A DNA stretch of 44,226 nt from the NCBI GenBank assembly GCA_031428635.1, contig JANPPS010000061.1, positions 1 to 44,226 of the forward strand, read 5' to 3'. Origin of the DNA: JANPPS01 sp031428635. GTDB lineage: Bacteria > Pseudomonadota > Alphaproteobacteria > Acetobacterales > Acetobacteraceae. The translations under genes and the position numbers were made by a program. The stretch's first letter is position 1. The number at the start of each line of letters is the position of its first letter. This document shows positions 24,654-31,618 of the stretch, in pieces. The notes beneath the pieces are model-generated. The model worked only from the letters and a program-made list of their open reading frames with translations, was not told the origin of the DNA and searched no databases.

Positions 24654-25226
24654 CTAGTTGCTGATCAGTCCAGAGATCGTGTCGAATTGGCCTTGGGTCA
24701 GCACGCCCTTGCGGACCAGGTCGGCGGGTGCGGCGTAGGGGCGGCCGGCAACGATTGCCTTTGACCGAACCTCACCAATACCCGGCAGTGTCTTCGCCAG
24801 CTCGGACGCGCTGCTGGTGTTGATACTGGCGAGCGCCATGCCGCTGCGGGCGCCCTCGAAGACGCCTTTGGTCAGCACCTTCTTCTTCACGAGGTCATCG
24901 AGGCTGGCATACGGCCGACCTTCGATGATCTTCTTGGCCCGTGCAGGCCCCACGCCCGGTAGCGCATCGAGCTGAGCGGCGGACGCACTGTTGATGTCGA
25001 TCTTGCTACCGGCCGCGGCGAGTGCCGAAGTGGCGGCCGGTGATGCCGTACGCGGGGTGGCCATCGATGGCGCAACGGGGGCGCCCGGCTTCATCACGCC
25101 CGGCTTCATCACGCTAGGGATCGGAGCCGTGACGGGTGCGGGCGTCTGCGCCATCACGGGTATGGCGAGCGTCGGGACGGCAAACGACGCGGCGAGCAGT
25201 GCAAGGCGAAGGCGTCGAGCAAACAT
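24654..25226 (-). CDS. Secreted protein with two ComEA-type helix-hairpin-helix modules
   Basis: The 190-residue protein has a signal peptide (MFARRLRLALLAASFAVPTLAIPVMAQ) and a Pro-rich linker containing VMKPGVMKPG. Two homologous HhH modules follow: INSASAAQLDALPGVGPARA ... GRPYASLDDLVKKKVLTKG, then INTSSASELAKTLPGIGEVR ... GRPYAAPADLVRKGVLTQG. The modules are clearly an internal duplication. HhH domains of this type bind DNA; with a signal peptide this suggests a periplasmic DNA-binding role, as for ComEA in uptake. No other competence genes are visible. It follows hemF by 44 nt on the same strand. Confidence 0.85.
   Translation of the reverse strand: MFARRLRLALLAASFAVPTLAIPVMAQTPAPVTAPIPSVMKPGVMKPGAPVAPSMATPRTASPAATSALAAAGSKIDINSASAAQLDALPGVGPARAKKIIEGRPYASLDDLVKKKVLTKGVFEGARSGMALASINTSSASELAKTLPGIGEVRSKAIVAGRPYAAPADLVRKGVLTQGQFDTISGLISN
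25084..25113 (-). repeat. 15-bp perfect tandem duplication in the HhH-protein linker
   Basis: The 15-mer CCCGGCTTCATCACG occurs twice head to tail (25084-25098 and 25099-25113) with no mismatch. On the coding strand it encodes the pentapeptide VMKPG twice in the linker between signal peptide and HhH modules, keeping the frame. Confidence 0.9.
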
Positions 25227-25270
25227 TGGCGTTTCCTTTACCGTTGGTGACGCATCCGGCGCCGCGGCAG

Positions 25271-26251
25271 CTACTCCCAATGCACCTCAGGCGGCAGGCT
25301 CATCAAGATCGCATCAACATTTCCGCCAGTTTTGAGGCCAAATAATGTTCCGCGGTCGTGAAGAAGGTTGAATTCCACGTAGCGTCCGCGCCGTAATAGC
25401 TGATGGGCACGCTCGGCCGGCGTCCACGACTCCGCCATGCGGCGGCGTACGATGGCGGGATAAGCCTGTAGGAACGCGCGCCCGACATCCTGCGTGAACG
25501 CGAAGTCGGCAGATGCATCGCCTGAGAATACGTGGTCGTAGAAGATACCACCGGCCCCCCGCGGCTCGTTGCGGTGCGGCAGGAAGAAGTAGCGGTCGCA
25601 CCACGCCTTGAATTGCGAGTAGTAGCCCGGATCGTGCGCGTCGCAGGCTGCCTGAAACGCAGTGTGGAATGTGGCGGCGTCGGCGACTGATTCCGGCGCA
25701 TCGAGCACCATGGGCGTCATGTCGCCACCGCCGCCAAACCAGCCGCGGGTGGTGACCAGCATGCGTGTGTTGAAGTGGGCGGCCGGCACGCGGGGACTGC
25801 GCGGGTGGGCCACGACACTGATGCCCGACGCCCAGAACCGGGGATCGTCGGCGGCACCTGGTATTTGCGCCCGGAATTCTGGACTAAACTCACCCCAAAC
25901 GGTCGAGACGTTCACGCCAACCTTCTCGAATACCTGGCCGCGCAGGAGGCTGATGACGCCGCCGCCGCCTTCGTCGCCTGTATCGGTGGGGCGGGACCAT
26001 GGTTTTTGGGTGAACCGGCCGGGGGAGGGCCCGCCAGCGGCGTCGATTGCTTCAAACGCTGCACAGAGCTGGTTACGGAGGTTCTCAAACCACGCCCGCG
26101 CCTCGACTTTGAGAGACTCGTGAGGGGGAAGGTTCGTTGGCTCGTGCGCGTCCATTTGACCGTGCGCGGGCGTGCCAATCTGGCCGGGCGGAAGCGCGGC
26201 TATTTGTTGCTGCGATGGTGCACTTCGGTTCGCGTCGGGGCCTTGCGGCAT
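25271..26251 (-). CDS. hemF: Oxygen-dependent coproporphyrinogen III oxidase
   Basis: The 326-residue enzyme converts coproporphyrinogen III to protoporphyrinogen IX in haem synthesis, using O2. Diagnostic stretches are GGGVISLLRGQVFEKVGVNV, TRGWFGGGGDMTPM and KAWCDRYFFLPHRNEPRGAGGIFYDHV, and the end reads ILMSLPPEVHWE. About 45 residues precede the conserved core (Gln/Pro/His-rich), longer than in many homologues. ATG 26251 is chosen over TTG 26266 because GGAG lies 9 nt upstream of it. It is divergent from petA and upstream of the HhH gene. The aerobic enzyme fits a respiring, oxygen-using host. Confidence 0.95.
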   Translation of the reverse strand: MPQGPDANRSAPSQQQIAALPPGQIGTPAHGQMDAHEPTNLPPHESLKVEARAWFENLRNQLCAAFEAIDAAGGPSPGRFTQKPWSRPTDTGDEGGGGVISLLRGQVFEKVGVNVSTVWGEFSPEFRAQIPGAADDPRFWASGISVVAHPRSPRVPAAHFNTRMLVTTRGWFGGGGDMTPMVLDAPESVADAATFHTAFQAACDAHDPGYYSQFKAWCDRYFFLPHRNEPRGAGGIFYDHVFSGDASADFAFTQDVGRAFLQAYPAIVRRRMAESWTPAERAHQLLRRGRYVEFNLLHDRGTLFGLKTGGNVDAILMSLPPEVHWE

Positions 26252-26292
26252 AGTGTGGCACTCCAATTTCAGCTTACAATGTAGTAGCGGTG

Positions 26293-26321
26293 TTGCAGGG
26301 GGTGTGCCCCCTGTTTATGAC
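26293..26321 (+). promoter_or_regulatory. Putative pet promoter with inverted repeat in the spacer
   Basis: In the divergent hemF/petA gap, TTGCAG (26293-26298) and TATGAC (26316-26321) are 17 nt apart, a reasonable sigma-70 arrangement. Their spacer is almost filled by a perfect inverted repeat CAGGGGG-TGTG-CCCCCTG (26296-26313). A protein bound there would block or twist the promoter. A GC hairpin in the transcript is less likely, since it would lie upstream of the start point. No regulator can be named. Confidence 0.4.
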
Positions 26322-26366
26322 ATGCGGTGGATAAGGGCGGCGCGGGCCGCGATACGAGGACAGGAC

Positions 26367-26942
26367 ATGGCCGACACACTTACTGCGATGCCGAGTAATG
26401 CAACGCCCGGCCACGGGCCTGCCGAGCCGGCGAAGCGTGATTTCTTGACGTTGATTACCGCCGCTGCCGCCGTGGGAGTCGTCGGTCAGTTGGTCTGGCC
26501 CTTCATATCGAGCATGAATCCAGCCGCCGATACCCTTGCCCTATCGAGCATCGAGGTCGATCTGGCCCCCGTCGCTGTGGGCTCGGCCGTCACATTCGTT
26601 TGGCGTGGAAAGCCGATCTTCGTGCGCAACCGTACCCCCGAAGAGATCAAGACCGCCGAAGGCGTGGTTTTGACCCAACTGATCGAACCGGTTGCCGACA
26701 AGGATCGCGTGAAGCCTGGCCACGATAAGTGGCTCGTTGTAATCGGCATTTGTACCCATTTGGGCTGCATCCCGCTCGGTAATAAGATTACGGACCCTCG
26801 TGGCGACTTCGGAGGCTGGGTATGTCCCTGCCACGGTAGCCAATACGATGTGTCGGGCCGCGTGCGTAAGGGGCCGGCGCCAGCCAATCTGCCATTACCG
26901 CCTTACGCCTTCATTTCGGACACCAAAATCAAGATCGGCTAG
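26367..26942 (+). CDS. petA: Ubiquinol-cytochrome c reductase Rieske iron-sulfur subunit
   Basis: The 191-residue Rieske protein has an N-terminal anchor (AKRDFLTLITAAAAVGVVGQ) and then the soluble domain. The 2Fe-2S ligands are in CTHLGC and CPCHGSQYD, with the two Cys-His pairs and the extra disulfide cysteines present. Rieske proteins usually have a twin-arginine RRDF signal; here it is KRDF. AGGAC before the ATG at 26367 is the likely ribosome-binding site. It is the first gene of petABC; petB follows after 11 nt. It takes one electron from ubiquinol and passes it to cytochrome c1. Confidence 0.96.
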   Translation: MADTLTAMPSNATPGHGPAEPAKRDFLTLITAAAAVGVVGQLVWPFISSMNPAADTLALSSIEVDLAPVAVGSAVTFVWRGKPIFVRNRTPEEIKTAEGVVLTQLIEPVADKDRVKPGHDKWLVVIGICTHLGCIPLGNKITDPRGDFGGWVCPCHGSQYDVSGRVRKGPAPANLPLPPYAFISDTKIKIG

Positions 26943-26953
26943 GGAGAACAGAG

Positions 26954-28246
26954 ATGGCCGGACTATTTAAAAGCGAGTTCACCAATCCAGTTGCAAATTG
27001 GATCGATACGCGTCTGCCGATTCTGACGTTGATGTCAAAAGAGTACGGGTCTTTCCCGACGCCGAAAAACTTTAACTATTTTTGGAACTTCGGCGCCCTG
27101 GCCATGATCACCTTGGCGATCATGATCTCGACCGGTGTTTTTCTTGCAATGAACTACACGGCCAGCACGGATGCGGCTTTCAACAGCGTTGAGCACATTA
27201 TGCGGGATGTGAACTTCGGGTGGCTGTTGCGCTACGCGCACGCGAATGGCGCATCGATGTTCTTCATCGTTGTTTACATCCATATCTTTCGCGCAATGTA
27301 CTATGGATCGTACAAGGCGCCGCGTGAGTTGCTGTTCATGCTTGGCGTACTCATTCTGCTGTTGATGATGGCGACGGCGTTCATGGGTTACGTGCTGCCA
27401 TGGGGTCAGATGTCCTATTGGGGTGCGACGGTCATTACCAACCTGTTCTCCGCCATCCCGATCGTTGGCGAGAGCGTTGTGACATGGCTGTGGGGCGGCT
27501 TCAGCGTTGATAATCCGACGCTCAACCGGTTCTTCAGCTTGCATTATCTGATGCCGTTTATGATCACGGGCGTCGTGTTCCTGCACATCGTGGCATTGCA
27601 CATCACGGGCTCGAACAATCCGCTCGGTATCGATGTGAAGTCCCCGCAGGACACACTACCCTTCCACCCGTACTACACGGCGAAGGATAGCGTGGGCATG
27701 ATGGTGTACCTGGGCGTCTTTGCTGTCCTCGTATTCTTTGCGCCCAACTGGCTCAATCACGCCGATAACAACATCCCCGCGAACCCGCTGGTGACACCGG
27801 CCCACATTGTGCCTGAGTGGTATTTCCTGCCGTATTACGCGATTCTGCGGTCGGTCCCGAACAAGCTTGGCGGCGTCGTGCTGATGATTGCCTCGATCGC
27901 CATCTTGTTCGTTTTGCCCTGGCTCGATACGTCACCGGTCCGTAGCACTCGCTTCCGCCCGATGTACAAGAAGCTGATCTGGGTGTTCATCGCGGCCTTC
28001 TTCGTGCTCGGCTACGTGGGCTCGCAGCCGGTCACGCCATTTATGGTGGTGCTTGGGCAGGTGGCGACGGCGTACTACTTCCTGCACTTCCTCGTAGTCT
28101 TACCGGTGCTTGGGATTATCGAGAAGCCGTTGCCGTTGCCCGAGAGTATTTCACGTCCGATCGCCATGCCACGTAGTGTGCCGATGGGTGGTGGTGGTGG
28201 GCCGCTCCCGCAGGGTGCGATGGCGAAGACGATGGAGAAGCCGTGA
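26954..28246 (+). CDS. petB: Cytochrome b of the bc1 complex
   Basis: The 430-residue membrane subunit carries both quinone sites and two haems b. Eight helices are visible, including ALAMITLAIMISTGVFLAMN and LLFMLGVLILLLMMATAFMG. PWGQMSYWGATVITNLFSAIP and the PEWYFLPYYAILR (PEWY) motif mark the Qo site. Histidine ligands occur in helices B (LRYAHANGASMFF) and D (FLHIVALHITGSN). The cytosolic tail is Gly/Pro-rich (MGGGGGPLP). The AGGGAGAACAGAG before the ATG is a good ribosome-binding site. The petC ATG overlaps its TGA. Confidence 0.97.
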   Translation: MAGLFKSEFTNPVANWIDTRLPILTLMSKEYGSFPTPKNFNYFWNFGALAMITLAIMISTGVFLAMNYTASTDAAFNSVEHIMRDVNFGWLLRYAHANGASMFFIVVYIHIFRAMYYGSYKAPRELLFMLGVLILLLMMATAFMGYVLPWGQMSYWGATVITNLFSAIPIVGESVVTWLWGGFSVDNPTLNRFFSLHYLMPFMITGVVFLHIVALHITGSNNPLGIDVKSPQDTLPFHPYYTAKDSVGMMVYLGVFAVLVFFAPNWLNHADNNIPANPLVTPAHIVPEWYFLPYYAILRSVPNKLGGVVLMIASIAILFVLPWLDTSPVRSTRFRPMYKKLIWVFIAAFFVLGYVGSQPVTPFMVVLGQVATAYYFLHFLVVLPVLGIIEKPLPLPESISRPIAMPRSVPMGGGGGPLPQGAMAKTMEKP

Positions 28247-29019
28247 TGCGTAACGCGTTTCTGCTAGCCGGCCTTGCGCTGGCCGGCTCTGTGGCGATGG
28301 GCGTCGGGACATCTGCCCAGGCGCAGCATGCAACGGAAGAGCTTCCGCAGTTCCCCTGGACGTTTAATGGCCCGTTCGGCACCTATGATCGCGCTCAGCT
28401 ACAGCGCGGGTTCCAAGTCTATTCGGAGGTCTGCTCCAACTGCCACAGCATGAAGGAGCTATACTACCGTAACCTCAAGGAGATCGGTCTGAATGACGAC
28501 CAGGTAAAGGCCGTCGCGGCGTCGGTACAAGTCCCGGGTGGCCTGGACGATGAGGGTAAGCCCACTGAGCGGGCTGGGCTTCCGTCGGATCATTTTAAGG
28601 CGCCATACCCGAATGAGAAAGCCGCCCGGGCCGCTAATGGCGGTGCACTACCGCCCGACCAGTCCGTCATTCAAAAGGCGCGAGAGGGCGGTTCAGACTA
28701 TATCCACGCGTTGCTCAATGGCTATGAGGAGGCTCCTGCTGGCGTGAAGGTCGGTGACGGCCTGTATTATAATAAGTGGTTCCCCGGCGGGCAGCTCGCG
28801 ATGCCTCAGCCGCTGCGGGATGGCCAGGTCGACTATGCCGATAAGACGAAGGCGTCTGTCGAGCAGATGTCGGTCGACGTAACGTCTTTCCTGACGTGGG
28901 CGGCGCAGCCCGAGATGGAGCGGCGGAAGCAGATGGGGATCAAGTGGGTCTCCATCTTCGCTGTGCTGACGGGGCTTACCTACGCCGTTAAGAAGAAGAT
29001 TTGGAAAGACGTGCACTAA
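28246..29019 (+). CDS. petC: Cytochrome c1 of the bc1 complex
   Basis: The 257-residue protein has a signal peptide (RNAFLLAGLALAGSVAMGVG ... AQA), the haem c motif CSNCH (VCSNCHSMKELYYRN), and a Met ligand in GGQLAMPQPL. A C-terminal membrane anchor (WVSIFAVLTGLTYAVKKKIW) completes the usual form. ATG 28246 overlaps the petB stop (TGATG); GTG 28243 is an alternative one codon upstream. It ends the operon and is followed by a hairpin terminator. Confidence 0.96.
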   Translation: MRNAFLLAGLALAGSVAMGVGTSAQAQHATEELPQFPWTFNGPFGTYDRAQLQRGFQVYSEVCSNCHSMKELYYRNLKEIGLNDDQVKAVAASVQVPGGLDDEGKPTERAGLPSDHFKAPYPNEKAARAANGGALPPDQSVIQKAREGGSDYIHALLNGYEEAPAGVKVGDGLYYNKWFPGGQLAMPQPLRDGQVDYADKTKASVEQMSVDVTSFLTWAAQPEMERRKQMGIKWVSIFAVLTGLTYAVKKKIWKDVH

Positions 29020-29045
29020 CTCTAGTCCGTCAACGTGAGTGAACA

Positions 29046-29080
29046 ACCGCCGCTCGGGTAACCGTGCGGCGGTTTTGTTT
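29046..29080 (+). terminator. Rho-independent terminator after petC
   Basis: ACCGCCGC (29046-29053) pairs perfectly with GCGGCGGT (29066-29073), with a further CGG/CCG inner pairing. A TTTTGTTTTGG tail follows. It is 26 nt after the petC stop, and its U-tract ends right at the GGAGAGG ribosome-binding site of the next gene. Confidence 0.8.
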
Positions 29081-29091
29081 TGGAGAGGCAC

Positions 29092-29976
29092 ATGCATCAG
29101 GTCACGCCAGTTATTGGCATCATTGGCGGGTCCGGCCTCTATTCTATCGCCGGACTGACGAACCAGGAGTGGCGTAGCGTCGCCACTCCCTGGGGTGAGC
29201 CGTCTGACCAGCTTTTGTTCGGCGAGCTGAGCGGCGTGCGCTGCGTATTCCTTCCCCGCCATGGCCGTGGCCATCGGCTGTCCCCTACGGACGTTCCCTA
29301 CCGCGCCAATATCGACGCGCTGAAACGAGCTGGTTGCACCGACATCCTGTCCGTCTCCGCCGTGGGTAGCCTGCGAGAGGAGTTGTCGCCGGGTCACTTC
29401 GTGATCGTGGACCAGTTCATCGATCGTACCTTCGCACGGGCCAAGAGTTTCTTCGGCGCTGGATGCGTTGCTCACGTCTCCGTCGCCGATCCCGTATGCC
29501 CTCGCATCGGCGACGTCGTGGAAAATGCTGGACGTACCCTCGGCCTCACGATCCATCGCGGCGGCACCTACGTCGTCATGGAAGGTCCGCAGTTCTCGAC
29601 CCGCGCGGAAAGCGAGCTGTATCGCAGCTGGGGCGCCAGTGTGATCGGCATGACGAACATGCCGGAGGCGAAGTTGGCGCGGGAGGCGGAGCTTTGCTAC
29701 GCGACAGTCGCCATGGTGACGGACTATGACTGCTGGCGCGCCGGCCATGACGCAGTGACGGTCGATCAGGTCGTGGCTATAATGTCTGATAATGCGAACC
29801 ATGCCCGGGCGCTGATCCAGACTGTCGCGCCGATACTCGGCCAACCTCGAGATTTGTGTCCGGCGGGCTGCGATCGCGCTCTGAACTATGCGGTAATTAC
29901 TGCGCCCGACGCTCGCGACCCGGCGATGCTTACCAAGCTAGATGCCGTTGCCGGCCGGGTACTTAGTGCTTCTTGA
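29092..29976 (+). CDS. mtnP: S-methyl-5'-thioadenosine phosphorylase
   Basis: The 294-residue enzyme splits methylthioadenosine into adenine and methylthioribose-1-phosphate. The purine-phosphorylase motifs are IGIIGGSGLYSIAGL at the N-terminus, CVFLPRHGRGHRLSPTDVPYRANIDALKRAG, SVSAVGSLREELSPGHFVIVDQFIDRT, and MEGPQFSTRAESELYRSWGASVIGMTNMPEAKLAREAELCY. ATG 29092 is preferred because GGAGAGG lies just upstream; the frame is open from a TTG at 29080. It follows petC with a terminator between. Its last 14 bases overlap the convergent small-protein gene. Confidence 0.93.
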   Translation: MHQVTPVIGIIGGSGLYSIAGLTNQEWRSVATPWGEPSDQLLFGELSGVRCVFLPRHGRGHRLSPTDVPYRANIDALKRAGCTDILSVSAVGSLREELSPGHFVIVDQFIDRTFARAKSFFGAGCVAHVSVADPVCPRIGDVVENAGRTLGLTIHRGGTYVVMEGPQFSTRAESELYRSWGASVIGMTNMPEAKLAREAELCYATVAMVTDYDCWRAGHDAVTVDQVVAIMSDNANHARALIQTVAPILGQPRDLCPAGCDRALNYAVITAPDARDPAMLTKLDAVAGRVLSAS

Positions 29977-30121
29977 TCAGGAAAAACCCGACCGTCGCAG
30001 CAATAATGATCAGGTACCACGGATTACCGCCGGGCACATTATCCCAGCCCCATTGCGCTATCGGGTAGGGCGACGCGACTAGTAGCAGAACCAGTAGAAG
30101 CGCGAACAACCAGGGCAGCAC
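29963..30121 (-). CDS. 52-residue small membrane protein
   Basis: A minus-strand frame starts with GTG at 30121 and ends TAA at 29963-29965. An unusually strong GAGGAGG lies 5 nt before the start, which argues that it is real. The product has two hydrophobic segments (LPWLFALLLVLLLVASPYP and PWYLIIIAATVGFFLIKKH) around a loop rich in Trp, Gly and Asn (AQWGWDNVPGGN). Its architecture recalls DUF3309-type small membrane proteins, though I cannot confirm that. It lies 37 nt downstream of rppH on the same strand, and its 3' end overlaps mtnP by 14 bases. Confidence 0.7.
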   Translation of the reverse strand: MLPWLFALLLVLLLVASPYPIAQWGWDNVPGGNPWYLIIIAATVGFFLIKKH

Positions 30122-30158
30122 TGCAACCTCCTCGATCGGTACTAGCTGATACCAGGTA

Positions 30159-30644
30159 TCAGATCGGGACGGCGAAGCGCTGAAACGACGTTGTTATGAC
30201 TTGGTAGATCGGCAACTTGAACCCGACCGCAAGTCCCGGCAGTTCCACCAAGGGAACCCATCGCCAGGCGTCGAACTCAGGGTGCGGGTCGGCATCGAGG
30301 CGGATATCCGCATCCGCCCCGGTAAACCGCAGCGCAAACCACCGCTGTCGTTGCCCTCGGTAGCGCCCACCTAGCGCCCGACCGATCAGCTCCGACGGCA
30401 GATCGTAGCTGAGCCATTCGTCGTGCTCGCCGATGATAGTGGCGCGGTCGGTGCCGATCTCCTCAGCCAGCTCCCGCAGCACTGCGGCGCGCGGGTGCTC
30501 TTTCTCGTCGATTCCCCCTTGGGGCAATTGCCAGCCGCCCGGCGCGCCCTCCGCATTCGACAGGTCTGCCCGTCGGGCCACGAACACCAGGCCGCGGTGG
30601 TCGAATAGCACTGCGCCGACATTGGCGCGGTAGGGCAGGGTCAT
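30159..30644 (-). CDS. rppH: RNA pyrophosphohydrolase (NUDIX)
   Basis: The 161-residue NUDIX enzyme removes pyrophosphate from mRNA 5' ends and so starts decay. The N-terminus PYRANVGAVLFDHRGLVFVARR and the box QLPQGGIDEKEHPRAAVLRELAEEIGT are diagnostic; GGWQLPQGG is the RppH variant. EWLSYDLPSELIG and RYRGQRQRWFALRF match the rest of the family. ATG 30644 overlaps the upstream stop (ATGA), indicating coupling to the deacetylase gene. The 52-aa membrane protein gene lies downstream. Confidence 0.95.
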   Translation of the reverse strand: MTLPYRANVGAVLFDHRGLVFVARRADLSNAEGAPGGWQLPQGGIDEKEHPRAAVLRELAEEIGTDRATIIGEHDEWLSYDLPSELIGRALGGRYRGQRQRWFALRFTGADADIRLDADPHPEFDAWRWVPLVELPGLAVGFKLPIYQVITTSFQRFAVPI

Positions 30645-31612
30645 GGCTCGGTCACCAAAGCGCTTACGGGCACAAGCACGAAGCCGCGCTGTTCTAACGT
30701 GGTAGCCCATGCCGCCAGCCGGTCGATCGTGGCGCGCCGCGGCGGACCGGCTAGCGCCACCGCGCTTCCCCTTTCCCGCGCAATCCGTTCGACGGCTGCC
30801 AGCCGCCCGTCCATTTCCGCTCGGGCCGGTTGCTCGTCGATGACGATCGAAACGTGCGCGGCGGGAATGGTCACTGGGAGGGACGACGTATCTGGGCGCG
30901 GATCGACATAGAACAGCCCGCGCTGTCCGATCTGCTCGAGCAGTGTGCTGAACGAGCTGATCTGCGCCGCAAATCGCTCGCCCCGCAAACCATTATCCCC
31001 GGCCCCGGTCACGCCCGCGTAGCCCTGCGTCCGACCGAGTACCCATTCGAAGTTGGCGTGGTTTTCCACTGTACTGTTGCCGGTCATCAACGCACGGCGC
31101 CCGGCGGAGTCACCCGCCGGTGCCTCCATCGGGACGGACGCCAGCAACTCGTTACCATGAGCGCGGGCGGCGTCCAGCACCGGCCCGGCATTGGCTGCAT
31201 ACGGTGAGATGGCGAGAGTCACTTCAGCCGGCAGTGCGCGTATGGCAGCGAGGCTGTCTGCCTCCGAAAGGGCCACGCCAGAAAGTACCAGGGCGATGCG
31301 GGGCCGGCCATCGGGCGCCACGGCCGGCCGCGCATACACTGCCCGCGCCGTGCGTCCATCGGCCCCAATTCGAGGCAGCAGTAACCCCGGTATATCGGCC
31401 GATGGTTCCAATAACAGGGCGTCGGGCGGTACGATCTTCCCATCCCAGACACGGGCTGCGGGTGCCGACACGACCACCGATACCGCTGGCCGGACGGGTG
31501 TTCCCATCACTGACAATACGACTGCCGTGCCTGCGACCGTCGTTAGTAATCCACCCCAAAAGACCGCGAGCCAGCGCACACCGGGCGGCATGCGCCCGAT
31601 CGCGGATGCCAT
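30641..31612 (-). CDS. Divergent polysaccharide deacetylase family protein
   Basis: The 323-residue protein has one N-terminal membrane helix (LAVFWGGLLTTVAGTAVVLS) and a periplasmic domain of the divergent polysaccharide deacetylase (YibQ/DUF610) type. Recognisable segments are RIALVLSGVALSEADSLAAIRALPAEVTLAISPY, ASVPMEAP, and GLFYVDPRPDTSSLPV. The family usually lies next to the ctpA/envC genes, as here, and is associated with cell-envelope or division maintenance. Usual catalytic His/Asp residues of true deacetylases are not evident, so enzymatic activity is doubtful. It starts 6 nt after the ctpA stop. Confidence 0.85.
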   Translation of the reverse strand: MASAIGRMPPGVRWLAVFWGGLLTTVAGTAVVLSVMGTPVRPAVSVVVSAPAARVWDGKIVPPDALLLEPSADIPGLLLPRIGADGRTARAVYARPAVAPDGRPRIALVLSGVALSEADSLAAIRALPAEVTLAISPYAANAGPVLDAARAHGNELLASVPMEAPAGDSAGRRALMTGNSTVENHANFEWVLGRTQGYAGVTGAGDNGLRGERFAAQISSFSTLLEQIGQRGLFYVDPRPDTSSLPVTIPAAHVSIVIDEQPARAEMDGRLAAVERIARERGSAVALAGPPRRATIDRLAAWATTLEQRGFVLVPVSALVTEP

Positions 31613-31618
31613 GCTGCG

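Noticed and set aside
28693..29844. A 383-codon minus-strand frame opposite petC and mtnP
   Set aside because: It is antisense to two textbook proteins and crosses the terminator hairpin; no motif was recognised.
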